Source: Spartobacteria bacterium (GTDB taxonomy: Bacteria; Verrucomicrobiota; Verrucomicrobiia; Chthoniobacterales; Chthoniobacteraceae). From it: a DNA stretch of 5,753 bases. Below the pieces are notes generated by a model. It was not told where the DNA came from and did not search any database. It worked only from the letters and a program-made list of their open reading frames with translations. Numbering within the stretch: the stretch's first letter is position 1; each line of letters starts with the position of its first letter. The stretch lies in assembly GCA_025350985.1 (NCBI GenBank), contig JANXWU010000492.1, positions 1 to 5,753 on the forward strand. The letters run 5' to 3'. The position numbers and the translations under genes are program-made. Below are positions 1-5,705 of the stretch, piece after piece.

Positions 1-28
1 TGTCATTCTGAGCGCAGCGAAGAATCTC
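1..28 (+). repeat. 28-bp inverted repeat, left copy
   Basis: Bases 1-28 match the reverse complement of 1397-1424 with a single mismatch (C at 15 against T at 1410). The unit begins TGTCATTCTGAGCG and ends AAGAATCTC. It contains a small internal inverted repeat, ATTCT at 5-9 and AGAAT at 21-25, so single-stranded copies could form a weak hairpin. The window starts at base 1, so this copy may extend further left. It lies 20 bp past the stop of the glycosylase-like gene and bounds the two-gene block on this side. I recall very similar sequence as a dispersed repeat in several environmental phyla; that is recollection, not a search result. Confidence 0.85.
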
Positions 29-48
29 CACCTTATCAGTAAATTCGT

Positions 49-729
49 TCAGCGGAGCGCTCGAAGGTGACTGCGAAAGGCTTTCCCTACATCGATCCAG
101 CTTTGTCTCGCTCGATCTTTGAGGCATTCGGGTTTGCCCGCAGCGGAGGCTGGGAACGACACCGGAAGGGACGCTGCCCTCATCCTTCGTTCCGCTTTTC
201 CGCCTAAGGCCACAACAAAGCGGTTTGGCAACGCTTGAAGCTGAAGCCGGAGGAATTTTTCGGCACAAGTTTGCTCTTGGATTTGAGGAATCGGCCCGCA
301 AGACAAGTCCGCAGAACAGAGCACTGACGGAGTAATCCAAGTGCGTTTGAGTTGTTTTTCAAGATCACCCTTCAAGTCGGGCCAGCATTCATTTAGGATC
401 ATTTTGATACTACCGTGAAAAGTCCGCTCCTCGCTATCGGCCTCATGGACAGCTCCAAAAAAGCCAGCTCCGGACTCTTCGATTAGCTTTATGGGTATCT
501 TCGACTCATAACGCTGCGACCCATCGCGCTCAGGGTTGCCCGGTTCGGCTGTTACGAGAATCAAGGCAATTTCTGAAAGTTTGCCAAGCCCGCCGCCGAA
601 GCCACGCGGGATGTAACCATTCGCAGGATCAAGTCCCCTCCCACAGGGGCATGACTTTACTTTACCCGCGCAGGCGGTGTAAGCGGGAAGCAGGATTGCT
701 GTGAGTTCTTTGCAAGGTAGGTATTTCAT
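49..729 (-). CDS. Uracil-DNA glycosylase superfamily-like protein
   Basis: A 226-residue protein with ATG start at 729 and TGA stop. It resembles a divergent branch of the uracil-DNA glycosylase superfamily, enzymes that remove uracil or damaged bases from DNA. Visible support: a hydrophobic strand leading into AEPGNPERDG (about 55-70), in the place of the family's first active-site motif; WITPSVLCSA (131-140), a central strand; a strand plus helix, RFVVALGGKAERRM (170-183), typical of the fold; and FPASAAGKPE (192-201) near the position of the second, usually His-containing, motif. The expected catalytic histidine is not obvious. Cysteines at 6, 20, 27 and 29 could bind metal or an Fe-S cluster, but the spacing proves nothing. 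There is no signal peptide, so it is cytoplasmic. It starts 21 bp after the lipoprotein gene and is probably co-transcribed with it. Base-excision activity is inferred from family resemblance only. Confidence 0.55.
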   Translation of the reverse strand: MKYLPCKELTAILLPAYTACAGKVKSCPCGRGLDPANGYIPRGFGGGLGKLSEIALILVTAEPGNPERDGSQRYESKIPIKLIEESGAGFFGAVHEADSEERTFHGSIKMILNECWPDLKGDLEKQLKRTWITPSVLCSADLSCGPIPQIQEQTCAEKFLRLQLQALPNRFVVALGGKAERRMRAASLPVSFPASAAGKPECLKDRARQSWIDVGKAFRSHLRALR

Positions 730-750
730 AAAGATAAAGCGCGTAAACGA

Positions 751-1311
751 TTATTGTGGCTGCTGAAGTGTCTGCAATATTTTGGCTCGGCCAGCTATAA
801 AGTGTTCGCCAGCAATCGAGGTAAGAATTGGGATACCCTTCACGTGCTGGAGATATGTTCCTCCAATGTCAGTCGTTGTCACTAGTCGGTCGTCCGCATA
901 TTTCATCATCTCTTTGTATTCCGCACTGGTGGAGAATAAGATATATCTATCGCTGTTTAGTGGCGCGTCCGTATTTTCAATGGCGCCCGTATACTTTTCC
1001 CAATAGTCGATAAGTTTAATGGCGAGACCCCATCCTTTGATTGCCGAGTCAAATTCCTGTCTAGAATCGTTAAGAAGATTTGCAGCACATGATACACGTA
1101 CCAGTTCATATGCAGCTGTTGTATTGGCAACTTGCTGGCGAAGGTCTTTGTATGCAGTGCCTTGCTGGGACATTGTATTGGTCTTAGTCCCTTCTTCTAT
1201 GAACTTCATTAGTTGCGCCTTACAAATATCTGATATTGATGGTTGATTGGAGTGCTTGCCGGAACAGGAAAGCAGACCAAGGCAGAGCGTCGTAAGGAGG
1301 ATTTTATTCAT
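751..1311 (-). CDS. Predicted small lipoprotein of unknown function
   Basis: A 186-residue protein. I chose the ATG at 1311 rather than the upstream in-frame TTG at 1392, because it puts a textbook lipoprotein signal at the N-terminus: positively charged MNK, hydrophobic ILLTTLCLGL, then a lipobox LLSC with the cysteine at residue 16. The mature protein should be lipid-anchored at Cys16 and exposed to the periplasm. The rest is soluble and probably mostly helical, with several Trp and Tyr residues in the middle (around GWGLAIKLIDYWEKY). I do not recognise a family. No clear Shine-Dalgarno sequence precedes the start. The gene is visibly more AT-rich than the neighbouring cytochrome-type gene, which suggests a separate origin. 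It leads a likely two-gene unit with the glycosylase-like gene 21 bp downstream; the pairing of a lipoprotein with a DNA-repair-like enzyme gives no obvious function. Confidence 0.75.
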   Translation of the reverse strand: MNKILLTTLCLGLLSCSGKHSNQPSISDICKAQLMKFIEEGTKTNTMSQQGTAYKDLRQQVANTTAAYELVRVSCAANLLNDSRQEFDSAIKGWGLAIKLIDYWEKYTGAIENTDAPLNSDRYILFSTSAEYKEMMKYADDRLVTTTDIGGTYLQHVKGIPILTSIAGEHFIAGRAKILQTLQQPQ

Positions 1312-1396
1312 ATTGTGATGCGTCAATATTACAGCTTTCGACACGTTACTAGGCAATGTTTGGTAACGCAATGCACGGGCGATCAAAGACAAGTTA
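1312..1396 (-). promoter_or_regulatory. Upstream region of the lipoprotein-glycosylase unit
   Basis: This 85-bp gap must hold the promoter if the two-gene unit is transcribed on its own. The best sigma-70-like match on the minus strand is TAATAT (1331-1326) preceded by TTGCCT (1356-1351). The 19-bp spacer is longer than ideal and the -35 is weak, so this is only a candidate. No operator-like palindrome stands out. Confidence 0.2.
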
Positions 1397-1424
1397 GAGA
1401 TTCTTCGCTTCGCTCAGAATGACA
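1397..1424 (-). repeat. 28-bp inverted repeat, right copy
   Basis: This is the inverted counterpart of bases 1-28, with 27 of 28 positions identical. It lies between the 3' end of the large DUF1553 gene, whose stop codon is only 7 bp away, and the upstream region of the lipoprotein gene. Its internal ATTCT/AGAAT arms could form a weak stem at the end of the DUF1553 transcript, but there is no T-tract to make it a normal intrinsic terminator. With the left copy it encloses about 1.37 kb carrying both small genes. Confidence 0.85.
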
Positions 1425-1431
1425 TTTCATT

Positions 1432-4332
1432 TCATTCGACAAACACAAACTCGTTCGCCGCAAGCAACGCCTGGGCGTATTTTTCCCACGGTGTCAGTGG
1501 CTTCGCGGGGGGCACGGCGGGGCCGGTGAATTCGTTGGCGGCGCTCCATTCCATTCCGTTTATGGAAACGATTTGCGTGTCGGTATTCGCGGCGGGTTTG
1601 AGCGCGCGAATGATCGGCGCCCAGCCGAAGCCGTCTGAGTTGTCGCCTTCGCGGCAATCGACCAGAAAATCGAGCGTGTCGCCGCACTTCAGCACGACGC
1701 GTTCGATGCGCGTTTCGGTCTGATTGTATTTCGCAATCCAGCTTCCGAGTTCACTCGCAACACCCGCGCTGCTGAGAACGATCCGCCCCCGCACGCCGTC
1801 GCCGACTTGGGCCGGATGCACGAGCGTGCCGACGATGGCAAACTCACCGTCGCGCGGCGCGGTCCAGCGGCGGATGACCGCGTGTTGCGCGTCGCGTCCG
1901 GGATGGCCGCCGGTTTTGTGCAGGCTGATGTAGCCGAGTTCGGCCTCGGGCAAATCCTTTGCGACCTGCCACGATTTTCTCTCGCCAAAATATCTCAGCG
2001 CCGTGAATTTCACGCGCTTGGTCGCTTCATCGAAATCACCCCAGCCGTAATCCCAAGTCGGCTGCGGTGGCGTTTCGCCGGCTTGGGATTTTGCCAGAAA
2101 TTGCCGCGCGAGTTCGACTTCGCCGGGTTGGGGCGCGCGTTGCAAAATGACGCGGTAGAGCATGTTGATTCGATCCGCGTCGCTGCGCGCGGTCGCCACT
2201 TCCGGTCGCGCGACGACTTGGCGTGCGAGCTCGAGAATGAACGGGCTGTTCAACATAAAAAGCGCCTGCTGCGGGACGGTCGTCGTGAAACGCTGCGGGC
2301 TGTGCGCGTCCGGGCTGGCGAAATCGAACGTGCGAAAGACACCGGGCAAATTCTGGCGGTCGATGAAGCCGTAAACCGTGCGCCGATGGCTGAACGGAAC
2401 AATCGCCGACTTGTCCACGGGTTTCACATTTTCGCCTTTCACTTCGACTTCCGAACCGAACAGCGGCACGGCCGGCCCGCCCATTTTCGGATCGAGTTGG
2501 CCGCCGGCGGCGAGCATCGCATCGCGCGTTTCCTCGAAGTCGAGCCGCTGCAAATTTTGCCGCCAGACGAATTGATTGTCCGGGTCGATGACACGATTCG
2601 CCGAGTTGTCGGACGTGGATTGCCGATAGGTCCGGCTGAGCACGATCAAACGGTGCAGTTTTTTTACCGACCAGCCGTCGTCCATGAATTTCGCCGCGAG
2701 AAAATCGAGCAGTTCTGGATTTGCCGGCGGCTCGGTGCGGACGCCGAAATCGCTCGGCGTGCGGACGAGCGGTTTGCCGAAGTGATGCAGCCAGACCCGG
2801 TTCACAAACACGCGTGCGGTGAGCGGGTTGTTTTTGTTCGCGATCGCCTGTGCGAGTTCGAGCCTTCCACTGCCTTTGGTGAACGGTTTGCGGTCATCGC
2901 CGGAGAGGATTTTCAAAAACTGCCGCGGCACTTCGGGGCCGTGGTTCGCCTGGTTGCCCCGTAAAAAAATATGCGGCTTCACCGGCTGCGGTTTGTCCAC
3001 CATCACCATCCCGCGGGGCGGCGCGTTCGCGTCCATGTGCCAGGCCTGCACTTTGCCTTCGAGCTTGTGGATTTCGTCGCCGGTCTTGCGATTTGTCTCG
3101 GGATTCGCAGCTTTGTAATCGTCCACGACTTTTTGCCGCGCGCTCAATTCTTTTTCCCAAGCCTCATACTCCGGCGTCTGCGGCGGCGCGCCGAGCAGCG
3201 GCAAATCCTTCGGCTCTTCGCTGCTCGCGAGCACGCCGTAAAGCGAGTAATAATCGGCGGTCGGAATCGGATCGAACTTGTGATTGTGGCAGCGCGCGCA
3301 CGCGACGGTGAGACCCATCGTGCCGCGGCAGATTACGTCGATGCGGTCGTCGATGATCTCCGGCTGGCTGTTTAAAAATCGGCGGCCGACGGTGAGAAAA
3401 CCCATCGCGGCGAGGTCGCGCTTGTCGTCGCCGGTGGCGACTTGATCGGCGGCGATTTGGTCGATCAAAAACTGGTCGTAGGGCTTGTCTTGATTGAACG
3501 CGTCGATGACCCAATCGCGATAAGAATAGGCAAACGGATACCGCCGCTCCTCGCCGCCGGCGAGGTAGCCTTTGTGGTCGGCGTAGCGCGCGACATCGAG
3601 CCAGTGCCGCGCCCAGCGCTCGCCGTACTGCGGCGAGGCGAGCAGCTTGTCCACGATTTTTTCGTACGCGTCGGGCGAGGGGTCGGCGAGAAACGCGGAG
3701 ACATCGCGTGCGTCGGGTGGAAGTCCGGTGAGGTCGAACGTCACGCGGCGAATCAAGGTTTGTTTGTCGGCGTCCGGCGAGGGCTGGAGTTTTTTCCCGG
3801 CAAATGTTTTGGCCACGAACGCGTCGATGGGATTTTTGACCCATTGATTCAAAAGCTCGCTGATCGCCGGAACTGCCGGCATTTTCACCGATTGAAAAGC
3901 CCAGTGTTTTTTCGCCGCTTCGTCGCTCGCGGTGGTCGCGGGTTTGTCGCCAACCGGCCACGGCGCGCCCATTTTCACCCACGCCGTCAGCGCATCCACG
4001 TCCTTTTGCGGCAGCGCGTCTTTGGGCGGCATCGCGCTGTCCTCATCGACGCGGTGAATCGCTTTCACCAGCAGACTTTTGTCAGGATCGCCCGGCACCA
4101 TCGCCGGGCCGGTCTCGCCGCCTTTGAGCAGTAATTCGCGCGCATCCACCCGCAGCCCGCCTTTCAGTTTTTTCGCGTCCGCGCTGTGGCATTTGTAGCA
4201 CTGATCGACCAGCACGGGCCGCACGTTCTTTTCAAAAAACTCGTCGGGCGATTCGGAAAAAGACAGACGCGTGCCCGCGATGACAACCAGCACGGCAAGC
4301 GAACGGATGAGGGATTTCGCGGAAAACTTCAC
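1432..4332 (-). CDS. Secreted PSCyt1/DUF1549/DUF1553 cytochrome-c-like protein
   Basis: A large exported protein of the planctomycete-type cytochrome family; residue numbers here count from the first in-frame TTG at 4380. I prefer the GTG at 4332 (966 residues) because it opens a good signal peptide (KFSAKSLIR, then SLAVLVVIAG); the TTG directly follows a TAG stop. Neither start has a well-placed Shine-Dalgarno site. Domains in order: PSCyt1 at about 48-145, with haem motif CYKCH (61-65) and probable axial Met117 in AMPPK; DUF1549 at about 180-395, with RWARHWLDVARYADHKGY and a second motif CARCH (361-365) in CARCHNHKFDP; a linker ending RGNQANHGPEVPRQFL; and DUF1553 from about 502, with ARVFVNRVWLHHFGKPLV and VPQQALFMLNSPF. 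About 180 residues, probably beta-rich, interrupt DUF1553 before its usual end LLAANEFVFVE. The biochemical role of the family is unsettled; haem binding and a periplasmic or surface location are inferred. The usual DUF1501 partner is absent downstream. Confidence 0.92.
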   Translation of the reverse strand: MKFSAKSLIRSLAVLVVIAGTRLSFSESPDEFFEKNVRPVLVDQCYKCHSADAKKLKGGLRVDARELLLKGGETGPAMVPGDPDKSLLVKAIHRVDEDSAMPPKDALPQKDVDALTAWVKMGAPWPVGDKPATTASDEAAKKHWAFQSVKMPAVPAISELLNQWVKNPIDAFVAKTFAGKKLQPSPDADKQTLIRRVTFDLTGLPPDARDVSAFLADPSPDAYEKIVDKLLASPQYGERWARHWLDVARYADHKGYLAGGEERRYPFAYSYRDWVIDAFNQDKPYDQFLIDQIAADQVATGDDKRDLAAMGFLTVGRRFLNSQPEIIDDRIDVICRGTMGLTVACARCHNHKFDPIPTADYYSLYGVLASSEEPKDLPLLGAPPQTPEYEAWEKELSARQKVVDDYKAANPETNRKTGDEIHKLEGKVQAWHMDANAPPRGMVMVDKPQPVKPHIFLRGNQANHGPEVPRQFLKILSGDDRKPFTKGSGRLELAQAIANKNNPLTARVFVNRVWLHHFGKPLVRTPSDFGVRTEPPANPELLDFLAAKFMDDGWSVKKLHRLIVLSRTYRQSTSDNSANRVIDPDNQFVWRQNLQRLDFEETRDAMLAAGGQLDPKMGGPAVPLFGSEVEVKGENVKPVDKSAIVPFSHRRTVYGFIDRQNLPGVFRTFDFASPDAHSPQRFTTTVPQQALFMLNSPFILELARQVVARPEVATARSDADRINMLYRVILQRAPQPGEVELARQFLAKSQAGETPPQPTWDYGWGDFDEATKRVKFTALRYFGERKSWQVAKDLPEAELGYISLHKTGGHPGRDAQHAVIRRWTAPRDGEFAIVGTLVHPAQVGDGVRGRIVLSSAGVASELGSWIAKYNQTETRIERVVLKCGDTLDFLVDCREGDNSDGFGWAPIIRALKPAANTDTQIVSINGMEWSAANEFTGPAVPPAKPLTPWEKYAQALLAANEFVFVE

Positions 4333-4395
4333 AGGAAGATTGGACGGACAGAATCCTCCGCCAGAGCGCTGGATTAGCAACTAATCGCCGGGTGA

Positions 4396-4488
4396 GGACG
4401 GCTCTTCGGACTCATCTTCCTGTGCGTGATGCTCGTCCTAATCGGCATTGGTATCGCGTTAGGTCTCGTCGCTTCTGGCATCTCGTAG
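4396..4488 (+). pseudogene. Possible 3' remnant of a membrane-protein gene
   Basis: Between two minus-strand genes, the plus strand reads open for 30 codons from just after a TGA (4393-4395) to a TAG (4486-4488). It encodes GRLFGLIFLCVMLVLIGIGI followed by ALGLVASGIS, a near-perfect single membrane-spanning helix with glycine spacing. No ribosome-binding site precedes a usable start; the only ATG (4429) would leave 19 residues. I therefore read it as the tail of a lost membrane-protein gene rather than a working small protein, although a tiny membrane peptide cannot be excluded. The stop codon falls within the first five bases of the repeat that begins at 4484, so repeat and coding tail meet exactly there. 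Confidence 0.3.
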
Positions 4489-4611
4489 AAGGCTTGCGCT
4501 CGCCATCATCTGCCCCACCCCGCACACCCCAAGCCATCGCCATGGAACGCCCAACCAACAAACACACTTAGTTAGCAAGTCTCCCCTTGCAAACTTCCAT
4601 AGGGGTTAGGC
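4484..4611 (-). repeat. Long direct repeat, copy A (128 bp)
   Basis: This segment matches 5370-5498 in the same orientation over its whole length, with about six substitutions and one single-base length difference in a C-run. Sequence outside these limits does not match. It lies 12 bp past the stop of the toxin gene, as copy B lies at the end of the DUF2283 gene. It has two parts: a 63-bp core at 4549-4611 with a conserved stem-loop, and a C-rich part at 4484-4548 with no obvious coding content. The close identity implies recent duplication or active maintenance. Confidence 0.9.
4549..4611 (-). other. attC-like 63-bp core, copy A
   Basis: Read on the minus strand, the core begins GCCTAAC and ends GTTGGGC. 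These fit the RYYYAAC and GTTRRRY outer boxes of integron attC sites and can pair with each other apart from one wobble. An inner hairpin pairs 4596-4586 with 4579-4569 around a 6-base loop. The length and the place at the 3' end of a small gene suit an attC. Against it, the spacing of the inner arms from the outer boxes is asymmetric (11 and 16 bases), and the sequence similarity between copies continues well past the core. It could equally be a structured dispersed repeat or a weak terminator. Confidence 0.35.
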
Positions 4612-4623
4612 GTTTCCCGTCGA

Positions 4624-4881
4624 TTACGATTTGAGAAGTTGGTCGTAAGTCGAATGGTGCCCAATCCAGAACCATTGAAGCCCGTCGGAGCGTTCTTTGG
4701 CGAGTGCTCTATAATGAAGTCCGATTCGAGCGGCGTAGAGCACACCGACCTTCTTGAGTCGGACTGACGAATGTCGAGGATCGCGCTTGAGCAGTTCAAA
4801 GTTTTTGTCGGCGAGGGCTCGGATGTCGTCTGGAAGCTGCCGATAGTGAAACCAGAAGTCCGGGTCTGCAAAGTGGTTCAA
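4624..4881 (-). CDS. RelE/ParE-superfamily toxin
   Basis: An 85-residue basic protein matching a common branch of RelE/ParE-like toxins. Recognisable blocks, in order: FADPDFWFHYRQLP (4-17), the helix ADKNFELLKRDP (24-35), LKKVG (42-46), the central strand ARIGLHYRAL (51-60), and the C-terminal WFWIGHHSTYDQLL (70-83). Members of this superfamily are mRNA-cleaving or gyrase-targeting toxins held inactive by the partner antitoxin; which applies here cannot be told from sequence. The start is a TTG whose first bases overlap the antitoxin stop (shared TTGA, 4878-4881). This implies translational coupling and keeps toxin output below antitoxin output. The length is normal and the reading frame intact, so it may be functional. 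It ends with TAA, 12 bp before repeat copy A. Confidence 0.8.
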   Translation of the reverse strand: MNHFADPDFWFHYRQLPDDIRALADKNFELLKRDPRHSSVRLKKVGVLYAARIGLHYRALAKERSDGLQWFWIGHHSTYDQLLKS

Positions 4882-5075
4882 AGCGGGGTGCAGCGACCCG
4901 CCTCGTAGTGGTTGTCAGCGCGCTTCAGTGCGACGTCAAGGCGGCCCGCCTGCATATCCTGCTCGATTTGGCGGTCCCACTGGTCGGCGATGAACTCCTC
5001 GAACCAATGAGAGAAGCGAGCAAGCTCGGTCTGCGAAAGGCCGGAAACGACGGATTCAAGTTCTTCAACGCTCAT
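4878..5075 (-). CDS. Antitoxin-like partner of the RelE/ParE toxin
   Basis: A 65-residue acidic protein beginning MSVEELESVVSGLSQTELAR, followed by FSHWFEEFIADQWDRQIEQD (21-40) and ending KRADNHYEAGRCTPL. The WFEEF-x-ADQWDRQIE core and the AGRC-T-P-L tail are characteristic of small proteins found directly before RelE/ParE-type genes, where they act as cognate antitoxins. No DNA-binding domain is obvious in so short a protein. I chose the ATG at 5075; the frame stays open upstream to 5465, but that extension starts inside a repeat and is low-complexity GC-rich sequence unlike any protein. No Shine-Dalgarno sequence is visible. It overlaps the toxin start by 4 bases, so the two genes form one operon. 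Confidence 0.8.
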   Translation of the reverse strand: MSVEELESVVSGLSQTELARFSHWFEEFIADQWDRQIEQDMQAGRLDVALKRADNHYEAGRCTPL

Positions 5076-5369
5076 GGGAGCACGATAGGTGTGATGCTCG
5101 GCAGTGAAAAGCGCATTGTTCCGATTTTGGGAGACGCGAGGAAACGCCTCACGACCCCAAGCTCCGAGGCGGCGGCGGACGGGACAAGCGGAGGCAGGTG
5201 CCTTTCGAGCGAGCCAGCAACCGCGGAGGCCGGAAGCAGCCAGCGAACCGAGCGGAGCGAGATAGACTGCCGCAGGCAGCCCGCAGGGTTTGCGCAGGGG
5301 TGAAAATCGACATGGCGTGCTGGTTGCATGGCAGGCAGATGCTTTCGAGCACAAGCCCTCAGACGGTCG
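5076..5369 (-). other. GC-rich gap with no convincing gene
   Basis: I see no convincing gene in these 294 bases, although several frames are open because of the high GC content. Two related tracts sit 26 bp apart: AGCCAGCAACCGCGGAGGC (5212-5230) and AGCCAGCGAACCGAGCGGAG (5238-5257). A perfect small hairpin, CTGCC-GCA-GGCAG, lies at 5267-5279. The purine/GC style of 5205-5290 looks like a dispersed non-coding repeat. The part nearest 5076 should contain the promoter of the toxin-antitoxin operon, but no clear -10/-35 pair stands out. Confidence 0.4.
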
Positions 5370-5498
5370 CGTAGAAGGGTTGCGCTCGCAATCATCTGCC
5401 CCACCCCGCACCCCCCCAAGCCATCGCCATGGAACGCCCAACCAACAAACACACTTAGTTAGCAAGTCTCACCTTGCAAACTACCATAGGAGTTAGGC
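5370..5498 (-). repeat. Long direct repeat, copy B (129 bp)
   Basis: This is the second copy of the 4484-4611 repeat, in the same orientation and about 95% identical. Differences include one extra C in the C-run near 5411-5417 and single-base changes at 5379, 5471, 5483 and 5490. Unlike copy A, it overlaps the upstream gene: the last alanine codon and the TAA stop of the DUF2283 gene lie within its first six bases as read on the minus strand. The two copies enclose the toxin-antitoxin operon, so recombination between them could delete or amplify it. Confidence 0.9.
5436..5498 (-). other. attC-like 63-bp core, copy B
   Basis: The core has the same layout as at 4549-4611: GCCTAAC at one end, GTTGGGC at the other, 63 bp in all, with three differences between copies. 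An 11-bp stem with one mismatch forms between 5483-5473 and 5466-5456 around a 6-base loop; the differences fall in the loop, at the outermost stem pair, or outside the stem. The TAA stop of the preceding gene is embedded in GCCTAAC, as is common at the end of integron gene cassettes. The caveats given for copy A apply. Confidence 0.38.
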
Positions 5499-5705
5499 CG
5501 CGTTTGCTTGGAGTGGGATTCGCTCCGTGGTGAGTTCATGCAGGTCCAGTTTGTGACTGGCGTTGTCGATGTCGATGCCAACGAGTCGCCCGTCGGCGTC
5601 GAAGTCCAGAACGACGCCCTCTGCGACTTCATTACTGTCCGCGCTCGGGTTCGCAGAAAGGGCGATGTAAAGCGAATCAGTGTCCGGGTGATAATTGAGT
5701 TTCAT
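5493..5705 (-). CDS. DUF2283 family protein
   Basis: A 70-residue protein with the clear DUF2283 pattern: an opening MKLNYHPDTDSLYIALS (1-17), then EVAEGVVLDFDADGRLVGID (26-45) and a helix-forming tail. The family is small, cytoplasmic, and often encoded next to DUF4258 or other small toxin-like genes, so an antitoxin-type role is commonly suspected but not established. Here the ATG overlaps the stop of an upstream gene by 4 bases (ATGA, 5702-5705), indicating an operon with translational coupling. The C-terminal alanine codon and stop are supplied by repeat copy B, so the end of the protein may have been set by insertion of, or fusion to, the repeat. Confidence 0.85.
   Translation of the reverse strand: MKLNYHPDTDSLYIALSANPSADSNEVAEGVVLDFDADGRLVGIDIDNASHKLDLHELTTERIPLQANAA

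Noticed and set aside
1807..2964. A 385-codon plus-strand open frame
   Set aside because: It lies entirely antisense to the DUF1553 gene. The translation is Arg-rich without domains, while the minus frame has clear family motifs throughout. It is a by-product of high GC.
3164..3982. A 272-codon minus-strand open frame in another phase, and a 230-codon plus-strand one at 3442-4134
   Set aside because: Both overlap the haem and DUF1549 coding region. Their Arg- or Val-rich low-complexity translations have no recognisable family.
4333..4380. TTG start at 4380 for the DUF1553 gene
   Set aside because: It would put 16 residues, including Cys and many Gly, before the signal peptide, and it directly abuts a TAG stop. 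The GTG at 4332 gives a normal signal peptide, though neither start has strong ribosome-binding support.
4908..5303. A 131-codon plus-strand open frame
   Set aside because: It runs antisense across the antitoxin gene and the GC-rich gap, and has no family features.
4878..5465. A 195-residue version of the antitoxin gene starting at 5465
   Set aside because: The extra N-terminal 130 residues begin at a TTG inside the repeat and run through GC-rich non-coding-like sequence. Known antitoxins of this type are about 65-75 residues and start at the MSVEELE position.
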